Assembly (NCBI RefSeq): GCF_945952405.1
Contig: NZ_CAMFIA010000028.1
Span: 1 to 45,065 of the forward strand
Source: an uncultured Stenotrophomonas sp.
Lineage (GTDB): Bacteria; Pseudomonadota; Gammaproteobacteria; Xanthomonadales; Xanthomonadaceae
DNA: 45,065 nt
Direction of reading: 5' to 3'
Positions 1 to 10,749 of the stretch are shown piece after piece (within the stretch, counting starts at the first letter, position 1; every line of letters begins with the position of its first letter). Both the position numbers and the translations under genes were made by a program. Below the pieces are notes generated by a model. It was not told the DNA's origin and did no database searches. It was given only the letters and a program-made list of their open reading frames with translations.

Positions 1-2
1 CG

Positions 3-64
3 GTAGTGCCGGCCGCTGGCCGGCAACCGAAATCACGTAATGCCGGCCAACGGCCGGCATTACG
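3..64. repeat. GTAG palindromic repeat pair (SMAG-type) at the lolA 3' end
   Basis: Two adjacent stem-loops. The first follows GTAG (3-6) and has arms TGCCGGCC (7-14) and GGCCGGCA (18-25). The second is a perfect 13-bp stem (36-48 with 52-64). The element ends 9 nt before the lolA stop codon on the minus strand, so it may act as a 3'-end stabiliser or terminator. GTAG-headed stems of this kind are known as SMAG elements in Stenotrophomonas; the assignment rests on that resemblance. Confidence 0.8.
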
Positions 65-73
65 CTTCCGCCA

Positions 74-712
74 TCAATTGCCGATGACGTCGGTGCCCTT
101 GGGCGGAGTGAAGCTGAAGGTACCGGCGGCGAAGCCCGGATTGCGCTTCCAGCCACTGAAGGTGATCACCGTGCGCTGGCCAACGGCGTCGGTGATTTCC
201 ATCCTGGCCAGGCCCTGGGCATTGAAGCCCAGCGCGGCGTACTGGAAGCTGGCCTCGGTGTCACGCTTCGGCGACAGCGACAACCACTGCAGGCCATCAC
301 GCGGCGCCGCCTCCTCGCTGAGGTCGTACTGCTGGTCCAGCAGCGCCGGATTGATCAGCGCGGTCAGCGGGCTGTTCTGCTCTTCCTTGCCCTGCTCGCG
401 CACGGTGGCCTGCTCCAGGTCCGGCTCGTACATCCAGACCTTCTTGCCGTCGGCCACGATCAGCTGCTCGTGCGGACGCACGTACTCCCAGCGGAACAGG
501 CGCGGCGCCGACAGCGCCACCCGGCCACTGGTCGATTCCTTGACCTTGCCGCGGCTGTCGAACACCTGCTGGCTGAACTGGCCATCCAGGCCCTTCAAGC
601 CACTGGTGAAACTCTTCAGGTCATCGCTGGCACCGGCCCAGGCGCTGCCAGCGGCGGCGCAGGCCACGGCCAGGGTAGTGGTGGCGAGGAAACGACGGAA
701 GCGGAGATTCAT
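74..712 (-). CDS. lolA: outer-membrane lipoprotein carrier protein LolA
   Basis: Periplasmic chaperone that takes lipoproteins released by LolCDE and hands them to LolB at the outer membrane. The 212-residue product starts with a cleavable signal peptide (basic MNLRFRRF, then a hydrophobic Ala-rich stretch ending SAWA-GASDDL). The mature part has the LolA beta-fold signature: the GLDGQFSQQVFD strand, the RFRWEY-type segment 'PRLFRWEYVRP' and the 'KVWMYEPDLEQATV' strand. Length is normal for the family. It lies downstream of ftsK and a DUF3857 gene on the same strand; ftsK-lolA linkage is also seen in E. coli. A GTAG palindrome follows the stop codon directly. Assignment is firm. Confidence 0.95.
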   Translation of the reverse strand: MNLRFRRFLATTTLAVACAAAGSAWAGASDDLKSFTSGLKGLDGQFSQQVFDSRGKVKESTSGRVALSAPRLFRWEYVRPHEQLIVADGKKVWMYEPDLEQATVREQGKEEQNSPLTALINPALLDQQYDLSEEAAPRDGLQWLSLSPKRDTEASFQYAALGFNAQGLARMEITDAVGQRTVITFSGWKRNPGFAAGTFSFTPPKGTDVIGN

Positions 713-780
713 GCAGGAATCCTGTGGGCGCGGGCGCCAGGAAGGGTGAATGGCAGTGTGCCCGGACGAAGATGAATGGG

Positions 781-811
781 CGATCAGGGCGACATTATGC
801 CGCCCTGATCG
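781..811. other. perfect 11-bp stem-loop between lolA and the DUF3857 gene
   Basis: Arms CGATCAGGGCG (781-791) and CGCCCTGATCG (801-811) enclose a 9-nt loop. It sits between the stop of the upstream minus-strand gene (836) and the lolA start (712). No T-run follows on either strand, so it is not a textbook terminator. It could partly separate lolA from upstream transcription, stabilise an mRNA end, or be an operator. Confidence 0.5.
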
Positions 812-835
812 TGCATCGGCGATTCAGCCTGCCGA

Positions 836-2779
836 TCAGCCAGCCGGCGCCGGCAGCTTTCCGTACAGCACCTGGCCACGGAAGCCCCGGCGCACCTCGC
901 GGTACAGCGCGCGGAACGCGCCGTAGTCCTGCGGCTGGCACAGCGCTTCCGGTCCGCGCACCGCATTCTGCTGCAGGCGGTGATGCACGATCACCTCCTG
1001 GCCCTCGCGGCTCCAGTCCACCCGGTACTCGCCGGCGGCGTTGGCGAAACGCTGGCTGGCCGGAATCGCGATGATCGGTGCGTTGGCCGGGAACTGCAGG
1101 CGATAGGTTTCCTCGCGCAGGCTGGCGTTGCAGTAGAACGGCGTCTCGTTGGCCGGCGCCGAGGCGGTGGCATACAGCCCGCGCACCGACTCGCCGCCCG
1201 GCGGATCCGGAACGGCCATGCCGCCGGCCACGCTGAAGTCGGCGTAGTCCTCGGCCTGGAAGGCCATGCGGTAGCCGAACGGCCGGGTCAGGTCGACCGG
1301 TACGCCCTGCAGTTGCAGCTGCCCCCGGCCATCGAAACCCGAGGCAGCCATGATCTGCTCCTCGGCGCGCGCACGGTTCTGTGCGTTGAGCTGTGCGAAC
1401 TGCGCGCGCATGCCGATCTCGGCGTTCTCACCCAGCCGCGGCAGCGTCTCACCACGCAGATTGCCATTGGCGTCGAAGCTGAAGCGCACCTCCATCGAGG
1501 TGGCATTGCGCTGCGGCGTATTGGCCGGGGTGCGCGCCAGCGTGGCGTCACGGGTCCGCATCACCGGTGCACCCAGGTCACCTTCCGGCAACTGGCCGAA
1601 GCGCGCCCACGCCGTGGTCGAATCCAGGTACAGATCGAATTCCGGGACGTAGGTGATGGCGTGGTTGAAGCGACCCAGCACCGGAATCTTCGGCAGCGTC
1701 GGGCCGCCGCCGGCACCGATCAGCACCGGCGAACTGGCGATGCCCTTGGCCGCCAGCAGCGCCTCCAGGATCGTCACATGGTCCTTGCAGTCGCCGTAGT
1801 GGTTGTCGAGGATGCTCTGCGCGCTGTTCGGTTCCAGGCCACCATTGCCCAGGTACACCGCCACGTAGCGGATGTTCTGCGCCACCCAGCGGTACAGCGC
1901 GTCGGCCTGCTCGCGGCGGTCGCTGAGGCCGGCGGTGATCTCGTCAGCCAGCGCCTGCAGCTGCGGAGTCACCTGCGCCGCCGGACCGGCCTTCAGCTGG
2001 TAGGCACGCCCCATCTGCGCCCAGTCACGATAGGTGCTGGCCATGATATTCGGGCCGAATTCCCAACCGGCCGCCGACCAGTTCTGCGCCGGCATCGCCT
2101 CGCGCCGCTGGTAGCGCCAGCGCCATTGCGCCTGGCCGTTCTTCACCGTCGGCCGGTCACTGCCCTGCACGCCGCGGCTGTCGACGAACATCGGCAGATT
2201 GGCCGGCGCGCTGAGGGTGACCTCGGCGTCCTCGTACTCGGTGAAGACGTTGAAGGTCTCCCACAGGCCGAAGTAGCCGGGGAAGTACGGCGTGGCCTGG
2301 GTGCGACGCACCTGGTAGTACAGGCGCGTGCCCGGTGCCAGGTTCGGGAACACGATCACCCGCACCTTGCGGTCGGCGTACATCGCCGCCGAGGCGCTGG
2401 AGTAGCTTTCCTGGGTGTAGATACGGTCGGCCGGCACGTCGCGGCGCTGGCCGTCGGCGGTAATGGTGTAGGCGCCGAGCACCTCCAGCGTTTCCATCTT
2501 CTCGCTGTAGCTCAGCCGCACCTGGCTGAACTGCTCGACGGAGGCCTTGGTCTTGAGCAGGACCTCGTAGGTTTCGGTCTGCACATTGCCCGCATCCGGG
2601 CGCACCTGGTAATCGGCGCGATAACGGACAATGCTGAAATTGTTGCTGGCTTCGGTATCGCCGCCGGTCGAGGGCGGCGCCGTGGCGGGCGCGGAGGTGG
2701 CGGTTTCCGCCAGGGCCGGGCCGGCAGCCAGAAGGCCTGCCAGCGCCAGCGCCAGCGCGCTTGGTACGGGGTGAAGCAT
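836..2779 (-). CDS. exported DUF3857 / transglutaminase-like protein
   Basis: 647-residue exported protein with a signal peptide (cleavage probably after ALAE within the first 25 residues). Residues about 50-220 match the DUF3857 beta-rich domain. A transglutaminase-like cysteine protease fold follows, with the full triad: Cys331 in YGDCKDH, His373 in FNHAITY and Asp386 in YLDSTT. The C-terminal 200 residues resemble the beta domain usual in this two-part family. Family members are common in Gram-negative bacteria, but the substrate is generally unknown. The intact triad suggests an active thiol enzyme in the periplasm or envelope. It lies between ftsK and lolA on the same strand, 39 nt after the ftsK stop, so co-transcription with ftsK is likely. 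Confidence 0.9.
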   Translation of the reverse strand: MLHPVPSALALALAGLLAAGPALAETATSAPATAPPSTGGDTEASNNFSIVRYRADYQVRPDAGNVQTETYEVLLKTKASVEQFSQVRLSYSEKMETLEVLGAYTITADGQRRDVPADRIYTQESYSSASAAMYADRKVRVIVFPNLAPGTRLYYQVRRTQATPYFPGYFGLWETFNVFTEYEDAEVTLSAPANLPMFVDSRGVQGSDRPTVKNGQAQWRWRYQRREAMPAQNWSAAGWEFGPNIMASTYRDWAQMGRAYQLKAGPAAQVTPQLQALADEITAGLSDRREQADALYRWVAQNIRYVAVYLGNGGLEPNSAQSILDNHYGDCKDHVTILEALLAAKGIASSPVLIGAGGGPTLPKIPVLGRFNHAITYVPEFDLYLDSTTAWARFGQLPEGDLGAPVMRTRDATLARTPANTPQRNATSMEVRFSFDANGNLRGETLPRLGENAEIGMRAQFAQLNAQNRARAEEQIMAASGFDGRGQLQLQGVPVDLTRPFGYRMAFQAEDYADFSVAGGMAVPDPPGGESVRGLYATASAPANETPFYCNASLREETYRLQFPANAPIIAIPASQRFANAAGEYRVDWSREGQEVIVHHRLQQNAVRGPEALCQPQDYGAFRALYREVRRGFRGQVLYGKLPAPAG

Positions 2780-2818
2780 GCGTCGGTTCCTTGGACGTCG
2801 TGGGGGATACGTCGGGTC

Positions 2819-5179
2819 TTACTTCGGCGGTGGCGGTGCCAGCACCGTACGGTCGCCGTTGTGCTCGGGCGCACTGACCACACCGGCCGCTTCCATGGCC
2901 TCGATCAGTCGCGCAGCACGGTTGTAGCCGATCTTCAAGCGGCGCTGTACGCCGGAGATCGAGGCACGCCGGGTCTCGGTCACCACCCGCAGCGCTTCGT
3001 CATACAGGGGATCGGACTCATCGCCGGCAGAGCTGCTCTCGGGCAGGCCGGTGGCACCGACGACCACGCCGTCGCCCATCGTCTGCACTTCGTCCAGCAC
3101 GCCGTCGACATAGTCGGCCGGGCCCATCGCCTTGAGGTGCTCGACCACGCGATGCACTTCCTCGTCGGAGACGAAGGCGCCGTGCACACGCTCGGGCATG
3201 GCGGTACCCGGCGGCAGGTACAGCATGTCGCCGTGGCCCAGCAGGGTTTCCGCACCGGACTGGTCGAGGATGGTGCGCGAGTCGATCTTGGAGCTGACCT
3301 GGAAGGCGATGCGGGTCGGGATGTTGGCCTTGATCAGGCCGGTGATCACGTCCACCGACGGGCGCTGCGTGGCCAGGATCAGATGGATGCCGGCCGCACG
3401 TGCCTTCTGTGCCAGGCGCGCGATCAGCTCTTCCACCTTCTTGCCGACGATCATCATCATGTCGGCAAATTCGTCGATGAAGATCACCACGAACGGCAGT
3501 GTCTCCAGCGGCCGCGGCGCCTCGCCCAGTTCCGGGTTCGGCTTGAACAGCGGATCCATCAACGGCTGGCCGGCGTCCTGTGCTTCCTTCACCTTCTTGT
3601 TGAAGCCCGCCAGGTTGCGCACACCCACCGCGCTCATCAGCTTGTAGCGGCGCTCCATCTCGGCCACGCACCAGCGCAGGCCGTTGGCGGCCTCCTTCAT
3701 GTCGGTGACCACCGGTGCCAGCAGGTGCGGGATACCCTGGTAGACACTCAGTTCGAGCATCTTCGGGTCGATCATCAGCATCCGCAGGTCTTTCGGCGAA
3801 GCCTTGAACAGCAGGCTCAGCACCATCGCATTGACCGCCACCGACTTGCCCGAGCCGGTGGTACCGGCCACCAGCAGGTGCGGCATGCGCGCCAGATCGG
3901 CCACGGTCGGGCGGCCGGCGATGTCCTTGCCCAGCGCCAGGGTCAGCACGCTGGCCGACTTGTCGTATTCCTTGGAGCGCAACAGCTCGGACAGGAAGAT
4001 CATCTCGCGGGTGACGTTGGGAATCTCCAGGCCGATCACCGACTTGCCTGGAATGACATCGACCACGCGCACCGACTTCACCGACAGGCCGCGGGCGATG
4101 TCCTTGTCCAGCGAACTGATCTGGCTGACCTTGATGCCCGGCGCCGGCTCGATCTCGAAGCGGGTGATGACCGGACCCGGGTTGGCGCCGACCACCTGGG
4201 CCTCGATGCGGAAGTCCTTGAGCTTGAACTCGATCTGCCGCGACAGGGTCTCCAGCGTCTCCTCGTCGTAGCCCTTCGGCTGCGGCTTGGGGTCATCCAG
4301 CAGGGCCAGCGGCGGCAGGTCCGAGCCATCGCCGTTGACGCCGCGGAACATCGGAATCTGGTTGTCACGCTTGGCCCGGTCGCTCTTCTCGATCACCGGC
4401 TCCGGACGCGGCTCGATCTTCACCGGCTCGCGCTTGGCGCGCACCTCGGCATCGGCCTTGCGCACTTCCTGGCGTTCCTCGCGCATCACGCGGGTCTGCT
4501 TCCATTCGGTGACTTCTTCCTTCTTGCGCTCCAGCAGCGGCGCCAGCGACATCACCCCGCGGCCGATCTTCTCCATCACCGTGAACCAGGACAGGCCGGT
4601 GGCGAGGGTGATCGAGGCCAGCAGCAGCACCAACACGAACAGGTTCGCCCCCAATGCACCGAAGCCCACCGTGAGCGAATTGCCGACCAGCTTGCCAAGG
4701 ATGCCGCCGGCACTGGAGACGTCGCCACTGAACAGGCGCACATGCAGGAAGCCGGTGCCGGCAATCAGGAAGCCGACCAGGCCGACCAGGCGCAGCGCCG
4801 GGTCCAGGTCGTTCTCGCCCTTGCTCTCGCGCTTGAGGCCGAACATGGCGATCCACGCCAGTGCGCCCAGCACTACCGGCAGCAGGAAGGCGACATAGCC
4901 GAACAGCTGCAGCAGCACGTCGGCAATCCAGGCCCCGGCGCGACCGCCGAGGTTGTGCACCGGCGCCACCACGCTGCCGGTATGCGACCAGCCCGGGTCA
5001 GTCGCTGAATAGGTGAACAGACTGGCCGCCAGATACAGCAGGGCCGGCGCGATGGCGATCAGGCCCAGGTCGCGCCAGAGGCGCTGGCGGCGTGGATTGT
5101 CGGTCGTCGCCGCCGCGGCCGTGCGACGTGACGCCTTGCTGTCGTCGGACTTGGAGCGTTCAGGGACCTGCTTCGCCAC
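2819..5179 (-). CDS. ftsK: DNA translocase FtsK
   Basis: Septum-anchored DNA pump that clears chromosomes from the division plane and activates XerCD at dif. The 786-residue protein has an N-terminal block of about four membrane segments (residues about 35-190), a charged linker, the alpha-beta RecA-like motor and a winged-helix gamma domain. The Walker A motif is GTTGSGKSV with Lys445; Walker B is [11 protein letters not shown] with Asp569. The gamma domain near the C terminus carries the [20 protein letters not shown] helix that reads KOPS sites. The start is GTG at 5179; the upstream ATG runs straight into a stop. It is shorter than E. coli FtsK (over 1300 residues) because the linker is short, as in many proteobacteria. 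It is divergent from trxB. Confidence 0.97.
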   Translation of the reverse strand: MAKQVPERSKSDDSKASRRTAAAATTDNPRRQRLWRDLGLIAIAPALLYLAASLFTYSATDPGWSHTGSVVAPVHNLGGRAGAWIADVLLQLFGYVAFLLPVVLGALAWIAMFGLKRESKGENDLDPALRLVGLVGFLIAGTGFLHVRLFSGDVSSAGGILGKLVGNSLTVGFGALGANLFVLVLLLASITLATGLSWFTVMEKIGRGVMSLAPLLERKKEEVTEWKQTRVMREERQEVRKADAEVRAKREPVKIEPRPEPVIEKSDRAKRDNQIPMFRGVNGDGSDLPPLALLDDPKPQPKGYDEETLETLSRQIEFKLKDFRIEAQVVGANPGPVITRFEIEPAPGIKVSQISSLDKDIARGLSVKSVRVVDVIPGKSVIGLEIPNVTREMIFLSELLRSKEYDKSASVLTLALGKDIAGRPTVADLARMPHLLVAGTTGSGKSVAVNAMVLSLLFKASPKDLRMLMIDPKMLELSVYQGIPHLLAPVVTDMKEAANGLRWCVAEMERRYKLMSAVGVRNLAGFNKKVKEAQDAGQPLMDPLFKPNPELGEAPRPLETLPFVVIFIDEFADMMMIVGKKVEELIARLAQKARAAGIHLILATQRPSVDVITGLIKANIPTRIAFQVSSKIDSRTILDQSGAETLLGHGDMLYLPPGTAMPERVHGAFVSDEEVHRVVEHLKAMGPADYVDGVLDEVQTMGDGVVVGATGLPESSSAGDESDPLYDEALRVVTETRRASISGVQRRLKIGYNRAARLIEAMEAAGVVSAPEHNGDRTVLAPPPPK

Positions 5180-5320
5180 CTTAGACCATACCTTTGGAAT
5201 GCGCTGTTAGTGATTGATAATAAATGAGACGGCGTCAGTTTTCAGTTATGCGACATCTGACCGGGCGTTGGGAGGGCCGCAACCCCCCCCTGGATGACGC
5301 TGTTCTGTTCATCGGCTTGA

Positions 5321-6385
<1,065 letters not shown>

Positions 6386-6406
6386 GACCAGCCCACCGCT
6401 GCCCTG

Positions 6407-6467
6407 CCGGGTCGTGCCTTGCACGACCCGGAGCCAAGGCCGACGCCAACGCGTCGGCCTTCTTGTT
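6407..6467 (+). terminator. trxB terminator, double hairpin
   Basis: Two perfect 11-bp hairpins in tandem. The first is CCGGGTCGTGC (6407-6417) with GCACGACCCGG (6421-6431). The second is AAGGCCGACGC (6436-6446) with GCGTCGGCCTT (6451-6461), followed by cttgtt. The second fits an intrinsic terminator for trxB and reaches the stop codon of the convergent amidase gene. Confidence 0.75.
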
Positions 6468-7995
6468 ACGGTGATGCGGCAGCCACCCGCGTCTGCGCGC
6501 CACTACGGTCGCGATCATCACCGGACACGCAGTGAACGGCATGGGGCACCGGCTTGGACTGGACGCCATCCGCGTCAAGCACGCGCGTCTCCCAACCCAG
6601 CCGACCTACGCTGTTGCGCCCGCAGCTCAGCTTCACCCGGCGGGGCTGATCAGGCGCGCCGACCACCACCTCGGTACCGGTACAGCCCCAGCCGGGCGGA
6701 CAGAGCGTGTTGTTGGTGATCAGGCGGATCGGGAACTGCGGATGACCGTCGACGCCGACATCCACTTCCCGTGACTCCCCCGCCGGCACCTCGACATCCG
6801 CAATGGGATGCCCCGCCAGAGGCACGCACGCCTCACCCTCCGCCCATAGGCGGTAGCCCTTCTCCACGCCCTTCATCGAGGCAGAGCGGAATACGGGATC
6901 CAGCAGTGCAGCCACATCCTCTGGATTGGTGTGGTAAGCGGTTTCGATGATGACGGACGGCATCCTGCCGATGCGGTTCTCGCCGTGCCCTCCGGCGCTT
7001 GATTGTGCACGGATCGGGAAGTCCTCATAGCCTGGCTGCGCCCGGATGACTTCCCGCATCGCGCACAGGATGCTATCCCCCAGCGCCTTGTCCTGCGGCT
7101 TGGAGCGATGATGGTAGACCTCGGCGCCGCGCATATTGGTCGATGCGCTGCCGTTGCTGTGCAGGCTAAGCAGCACATCCACAGCCAGGTGGTTGGCGTA
7201 GTTGGGGCGGGCCCTGATGTCCTCATCCTTCTCGCGAGCAGGGTTCAGGCTGCTGGGGTACTCATTCCACATGTCGGTGCGATCCGGAAACATCGCCTTC
7301 AGGTGGTAGCGGGATGACATGTGCCCCCAAGGCTTCTCGGACTCCGGATGCAGCTCGGCGGAACGGCTCCGCGCCCGGTGCACCGTCAAACCGCTGCGTC
7401 GCTCGATCAGCCCTTGCAACTCGTCTGCGTAGACTGGGCTCAGCGTATCTTCCTGTATGCCGAGAGAAGAAGGTCGTTGAAACTTCCACTCTCCGCCCGG
7501 GTGCAGGCTGATGTAGCCATGACCTGCCGAGATCAGGGCAGCGCTGGGTATGGACTTCGTCTGGGCAGGTGGCGGAACGGCCAGATCCTCTGGGTAATAC
7601 TCTTCAAGGGTCCTACCCTCGAAGGTGAAGTCAATATCGTGTATTTCCAGTCCCGACTTCTCGGCGAAGAACCTCAGCAATGAGGCCATTGGGTACAGGA
7701 AGAATTCGCCATAGCTCCCATCGGGCCCAGGAAGATATCCCGGGCCAAAATTGATCGTCATGGATTTTCTGCTCAAATCAAGACGGATGCTGACGCTGAC
7801 ATGTCGCAGCACCCCTTCCTCCTGCAGATGCTGCATCAACTGCGATGACGCCTCCCGTTCCAGCATGGCTACCAGTTCGGCATAGATGCCGGGATCCTCG
7901 ACCACCACTACTGCATCGCCCGAGGAAGCGGAAACGGGCACCACAAAACCCAGACCACACACGACCGCCAGGGCGGCAAGACTCGACTTCTGCAT
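6466..7995 (-). CDS. exported N-acetylmuramoyl-L-alanine amidase (Amidase_3)
   Basis: Zinc hydrolase predicted to cut the amide bond between N-acetylmuramic acid and the stem peptide. The start at 7995 is chosen because GGAGG lies 8 nt upstream and a signal peptide follows (MQKSSLAALAVVCGLGFVV, cleavage near SAS). That gives 509 residues; a longer start at 8070 would spoil the signal peptide. Amidase_3 motifs: His159 in SAGHGY, His279 in SLHSNG and Glu351 in VIIETAYHTNPED. The roughly 135 residues before the catalytic domain and about 130 after it match no family I recognise; the tail looks like a beta domain with Cys residues. There is no LysM or AMIN domain. It converges on trxB. Confidence 0.85.
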   Translation of the reverse strand: MQKSSLAALAVVCGLGFVVPVSASSGDAVVVVEDPGIYAELVAMLEREASSQLMQHLQEEGVLRHVSVSIRLDLSRKSMTINFGPGYLPGPDGSYGEFFLYPMASLLRFFAEKSGLEIHDIDFTFEGRTLEEYYPEDLAVPPPAQTKSIPSAALISAGHGYISLHPGGEWKFQRPSSLGIQEDTLSPVYADELQGLIERRSGLTVHRARSRSAELHPESEKPWGHMSSRYHLKAMFPDRTDMWNEYPSSLNPAREKDEDIRARPNYANHLAVDVLLSLHSNGSASTNMRGAEVYHHRSKPQDKALGDSILCAMREVIRAQPGYEDFPIRAQSSAGGHGENRIGRMPSVIIETAYHTNPEDVAALLDPVFRSASMKGVEKGYRLWAEGEACVPLAGHPIADVEVPAGESREVDVGVDGHPQFPIRLITNNTLCPPGWGCTGTEVVVGAPDQPRRVKLSCGRNSVGRLGWETRVLDADGVQSKPVPHAVHCVSGDDRDRSGAQTRVAAASP

Positions 7996-8185
7996 CGCAG
8001 ATTCCTCCAGGGATGGACGCGCACCGCTTCGGCGGTACAGCACCACCCTGCCTCCCGCGCGCATCGACAAACCGCGACCGGGCGCACATGGCAGGAGGAT
8101 TCAAACTTTCCTCATTGGATCGCTGGAACGAACCCATCCGATGGCGGCAGCGGCGTTCGCAAGCCGACTGCCCTATCCTTGCCTC

Positions 8186-9310
8186 ATGCTCTCCGCCCGC
8201 TTCCTCAACGCCCTGCAGCCCATCCCCGCCGCCGACTGGGACGCCCTGCACGATGGTCGCAACCCCTTCGTCAGCCACGCGTTCCTCTGCGGACTGGAAG
8301 AACATGGCTGCCTGCGCGAGGACTGGGGCTGGCAGCCGCAGCACTTTACCCTGTGGGAAAGCGACACCCTGGTTGCTGCCATCCCGGGCTACCTGAAGAC
8401 CAACTCGCACGGCGAGTTCGTGTTCGACCACGCCTGGGCCAACGCCTATGCGCGTCACGGGCGCGACTACTACCCCAAATGGCTGGGCGCCGTGCCGTAC
8501 TCACCGGTCACCGGCCCGCGCCTGCTGGCGCGTCACGATCCGCACCGTGCGGCGCTGCTGCCGGCACTGCGCCAGGCGCTGCCAGCGCTGGGAGTGTCCT
8601 CGGCGCACATCAACTTCCACACGGCCAGCGACGAGGCCCTGTTCGGTGACGACTGGCTGCTGCGCGAGGATGTGCAGTTCCAGTGGCACAACCCCGGCCA
8701 CTGGCAGACCTTCGAGCAGTTCCTCGCCGCGATGGATCACAAGCACCGCAAGAACATCCGCCAGGAACGCGCCAAGGTCAGCCGCCAGGGCATCACCTTC
8801 CGCGTGGTCCACGGCAATGAGGCCAGCCGCGCCGATCTGCAGGCGATGTATCGCTTCTACCTGCAGACCTTCCTCGAATACGGCAACGCTCCGGCCCTGA
8901 CCGAGGCGTTCCTGCGCCACCTGGCGATCTCGCTGGGGCGCGGACTGGTGCTGTTCCTGGCCGAGCAGGACGGCGAGCCGATTGCCGGTGCGCTGTGCCT
9001 GCGTGGCGGTGACACCCTGTACGGCCGCTACTGGGGCGGCGCCACCCTGCCCGGCCTGCATTTCGAGGCCTGCTACTACCAGGGCATCGACTACTGCCTG
9101 CGCGAAGGCCTGTCCCGTTTCGAACCTGGCGCGCAGGGCGAACACAAGCTGGCGCGTGGCTTCCTGCCGACGCGGGTGCGCAGCCGGCATTGGGTGGCCG
9201 ACGCCGACTTCGCAGCGGCGCTGCAGGCGTGGTGCCGGCAGGAGCGACGGGATGTGCAGCGCTACCAGCAGGAACTGCAGGGGCATGCGCCGTTCCGTGC
9301 AGACAGCTAG
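8186..9310 (+). CDS. GNAT-like acyltransferase, DUF482 (peptidogalycan-type) family
   Basis: 374-residue cytosolic protein beginning MLSARFLNAL at the ATG at 8186. The reading frame is open for 100 codons upstream, but that part overlaps the amidase promoter and start, so the inner start is preferred. It carries the DUF482 signature: the N-terminal 'NPFVSHAFLCGLEEHGC' block, the segment 'MDHKHRKNIRQERAKVSRQG', the 'GRYWGGATLPGLHFEACYYQ' block and the C-terminal 'EPGAQGEHKLARGFLPTRV'. The fold is a double GNAT like FemAB transferases. Substrate is unknown; a role in acylating a cell-envelope or peptidyl substrate is only inference. Its proximity to aat is noted. Confidence 0.88.
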   Translation: MLSARFLNALQPIPAADWDALHDGRNPFVSHAFLCGLEEHGCLREDWGWQPQHFTLWESDTLVAAIPGYLKTNSHGEFVFDHAWANAYARHGRDYYPKWLGAVPYSPVTGPRLLARHDPHRAALLPALRQALPALGVSSAHINFHTASDEALFGDDWLLREDVQFQWHNPGHWQTFEQFLAAMDHKHRKNIRQERAKVSRQGITFRVVHGNEASRADLQAMYRFYLQTFLEYGNAPALTEAFLRHLAISLGRGLVLFLAEQDGEPIAGALCLRGGDTLYGRYWGGATLPGLHFEACYYQGIDYCLREGLSRFEPGAQGEHKLARGFLPTRVRSRHWVADADFAAALQAWCRQERRDVQRYQQELQGHAPFRADS

Positions 9311-9330
9311 CGCCGCATCAGTTCAAGAGC

Positions 9331-9395
9331 GTGCCGACCAAGGTTGGCACCCACCCGATCAATGGACCCAGGCTGGCACCCGCCGGATCAATGCG
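9331..9395. repeat. palindromic repeat in convergent junction
   Basis: GTGCCGACCAAGGTTGGCAC (9331-9350) is a near-perfect hairpin. It is followed by two 29-nt spaced copies of GGCACCC(A/G)CC(C/G)GATCAATG, beginning at 9346 and 9375. It fills the 99-nt gap between the convergent genes ending at 9310 (plus) and 9410 (minus). Its arms resemble those of the repeat block at 21730. Confidence 0.65.
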
Positions 9396-9409
9396 CGGAG
9401 GTGCCGCGC

Positions 9410-10678
9410 TCAGGTACATTGCCAGAAGTGCCCGCTTACCCGGCATTGCGCGCACCAGAAGGTGTAGAGCATGCCGCCGCTACCCCACAGCAGGGCGCCT
9501 TCGTCCGTGGTCGGCAGCGTTGAATCCAGCTGCATCACGAAGGGCATCTCCTGGCCGCAATCAATGCACGCCGGGTACCAGGCGCTCTGCACCCAGCTCG
9601 GCGCGCCCCCCACCCGCGACAGGTTCTGCCGGTGATTGGACTGGCCCCAGTCCTGCTGCTGCCAGCGCGCAGTGTCCATGGCCACCAGCCCAACCTCGGC
9701 CTGCATCAGGTCGCCACTGTCGGTGGGCGTGTTCGGCACCTCCCGGTACTGGCTGGGATGGCAGCTGGGCAGGCCACCGGCATCGTGGCGATAGAAGCGC
9801 ACCGGCGGCTCCTCCCAGCCACAGCAGTCCAGGCACAGGCCCAGGGTGATCCCACCCTCCGCACCCGGCTGCAGGGCAGCGGCATCGGTCTGCAGCAGGC
9901 GCTGCAACGGCGCATGGCAGCCCCCGCACGAGGCCTCCAACGGCCCTCCCATGTGGCCAACGTGATGCAGCTGTCCGCCATTCCAGGTCGGATGCAGGCG
10001 CCAGATCCGCTTGCGCCAACCCGGCTCGTCGGCCTGTTGCGCGCGATGCTGCTCCCGGCCGAAACGGAAGTGCAGCGGCTGCTCGCCATGCAACCTTCGC
10101 AGCTGCGGCCCGTCGGCCACGCCCGCCCAGTGGGCCCAGGCGTCGGCATCCAGCTGGCCGCGATCAACCAGATAGCCGCGCGCCGCAGCGTGCGTCGCCG
10201 GCTGGGCGGCGAGCAGGACTGCCCTGGCCCGTGCCATCTCGCGATCATCATCGGCCTCGGCCAGGATCTGCGCCCAGTCCGCGGCCAGTGCCGGCGGCAG
10301 AGCGCGCCAGACCTGCGAGGCCAGCTGCACGTCATCCTCGGCGGCCACCGCCAGCAGCGCCGCCCAGTCCTCCTGCAGCACCTGCGGTGCCTGGTAGCTG
10401 GCGAACTCGACCACGCTGGCCAGCAGCTCGCCACGCTCGCCGTCACGGTAACGCCGCCAGCCTTCGGCACAGACCGACGCGACCGCCTCGTCCGGCAGCA
10501 GGTCGAGCGCCATGTCCAGCATGGCCGAGCCCGGCGAATGCCGTGCCAGCGCCTGCAGCATCACCTCGCCGAGTTGGCGCGGCTGCGCGGCGGCCAGCGA
10601 GAGCAGCATGCCCAGGCTGTCGTCTCGCGTACGCGGGGCGTCGTGCGCGTCGAGGATGGCGGTGATCGGGTCGCTCAT
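9410..10678 (-). CDS. DUF1963-like protein with four Cys-pair motifs
   Basis: 422-residue soluble protein with no signal peptide. The N-terminal half (about residues 1-190) is Ala/Leu-rich and helical, like HEAT-type repeats. The C-terminal half resembles DUF1963: 'RVGGAPSWVQ', then 'PACIDCGQEMPFVMQLDS', then 'GGMLYTFWCAQC'. Four cysteine pairs are visible (CGGC, CLDCC, CIDCG, CAQC), probably two zinc-binding knuckles. Function is unknown. It is divergent from aat with a 71-nt gap, and it converges on the DUF482 gene. The family call is moderate; that this is a real gene is well supported by frame, composition and context. Confidence 0.82.
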   Translation of the reverse strand: MSDPITAILDAHDAPRTRDDSLGMLLSLAAAQPRQLGEVMLQALARHSPGSAMLDMALDLLPDEAVASVCAEGWRRYRDGERGELLASVVEFASYQAPQVLQEDWAALLAVAAEDDVQLASQVWRALPPALAADWAQILAEADDDREMARARAVLLAAQPATHAAARGYLVDRGQLDADAWAHWAGVADGPQLRRLHGEQPLHFRFGREQHRAQQADEPGWRKRIWRLHPTWNGGQLHHVGHMGGPLEASCGGCHAPLQRLLQTDAAALQPGAEGGITLGLCLDCCGWEEPPVRFYRHDAGGLPSCHPSQYREVPNTPTDSGDLMQAEVGLVAMDTARWQQQDWGQSNHRQNLSRVGGAPSWVQSAWYPACIDCGQEMPFVMQLDSTLPTTDEGALLWGSGGMLYTFWCAQCRVSGHFWQCT

Positions 10679-10749
10679 GCGGGGCTCCTTGCCGGTGGAT
10701 GAGGATGGTGCCAGACATCGTGGATCACCACGACGAATACAATGAGCGC

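Noticed and set aside
980..5008. 1342-codon open frame on the plus strand
   Set aside because: It lies fully antisense to ftsK and the DUF3857 gene. The His/Arg/Gln-rich translation is the usual artefact of high-GC antisense frames and shows no family.
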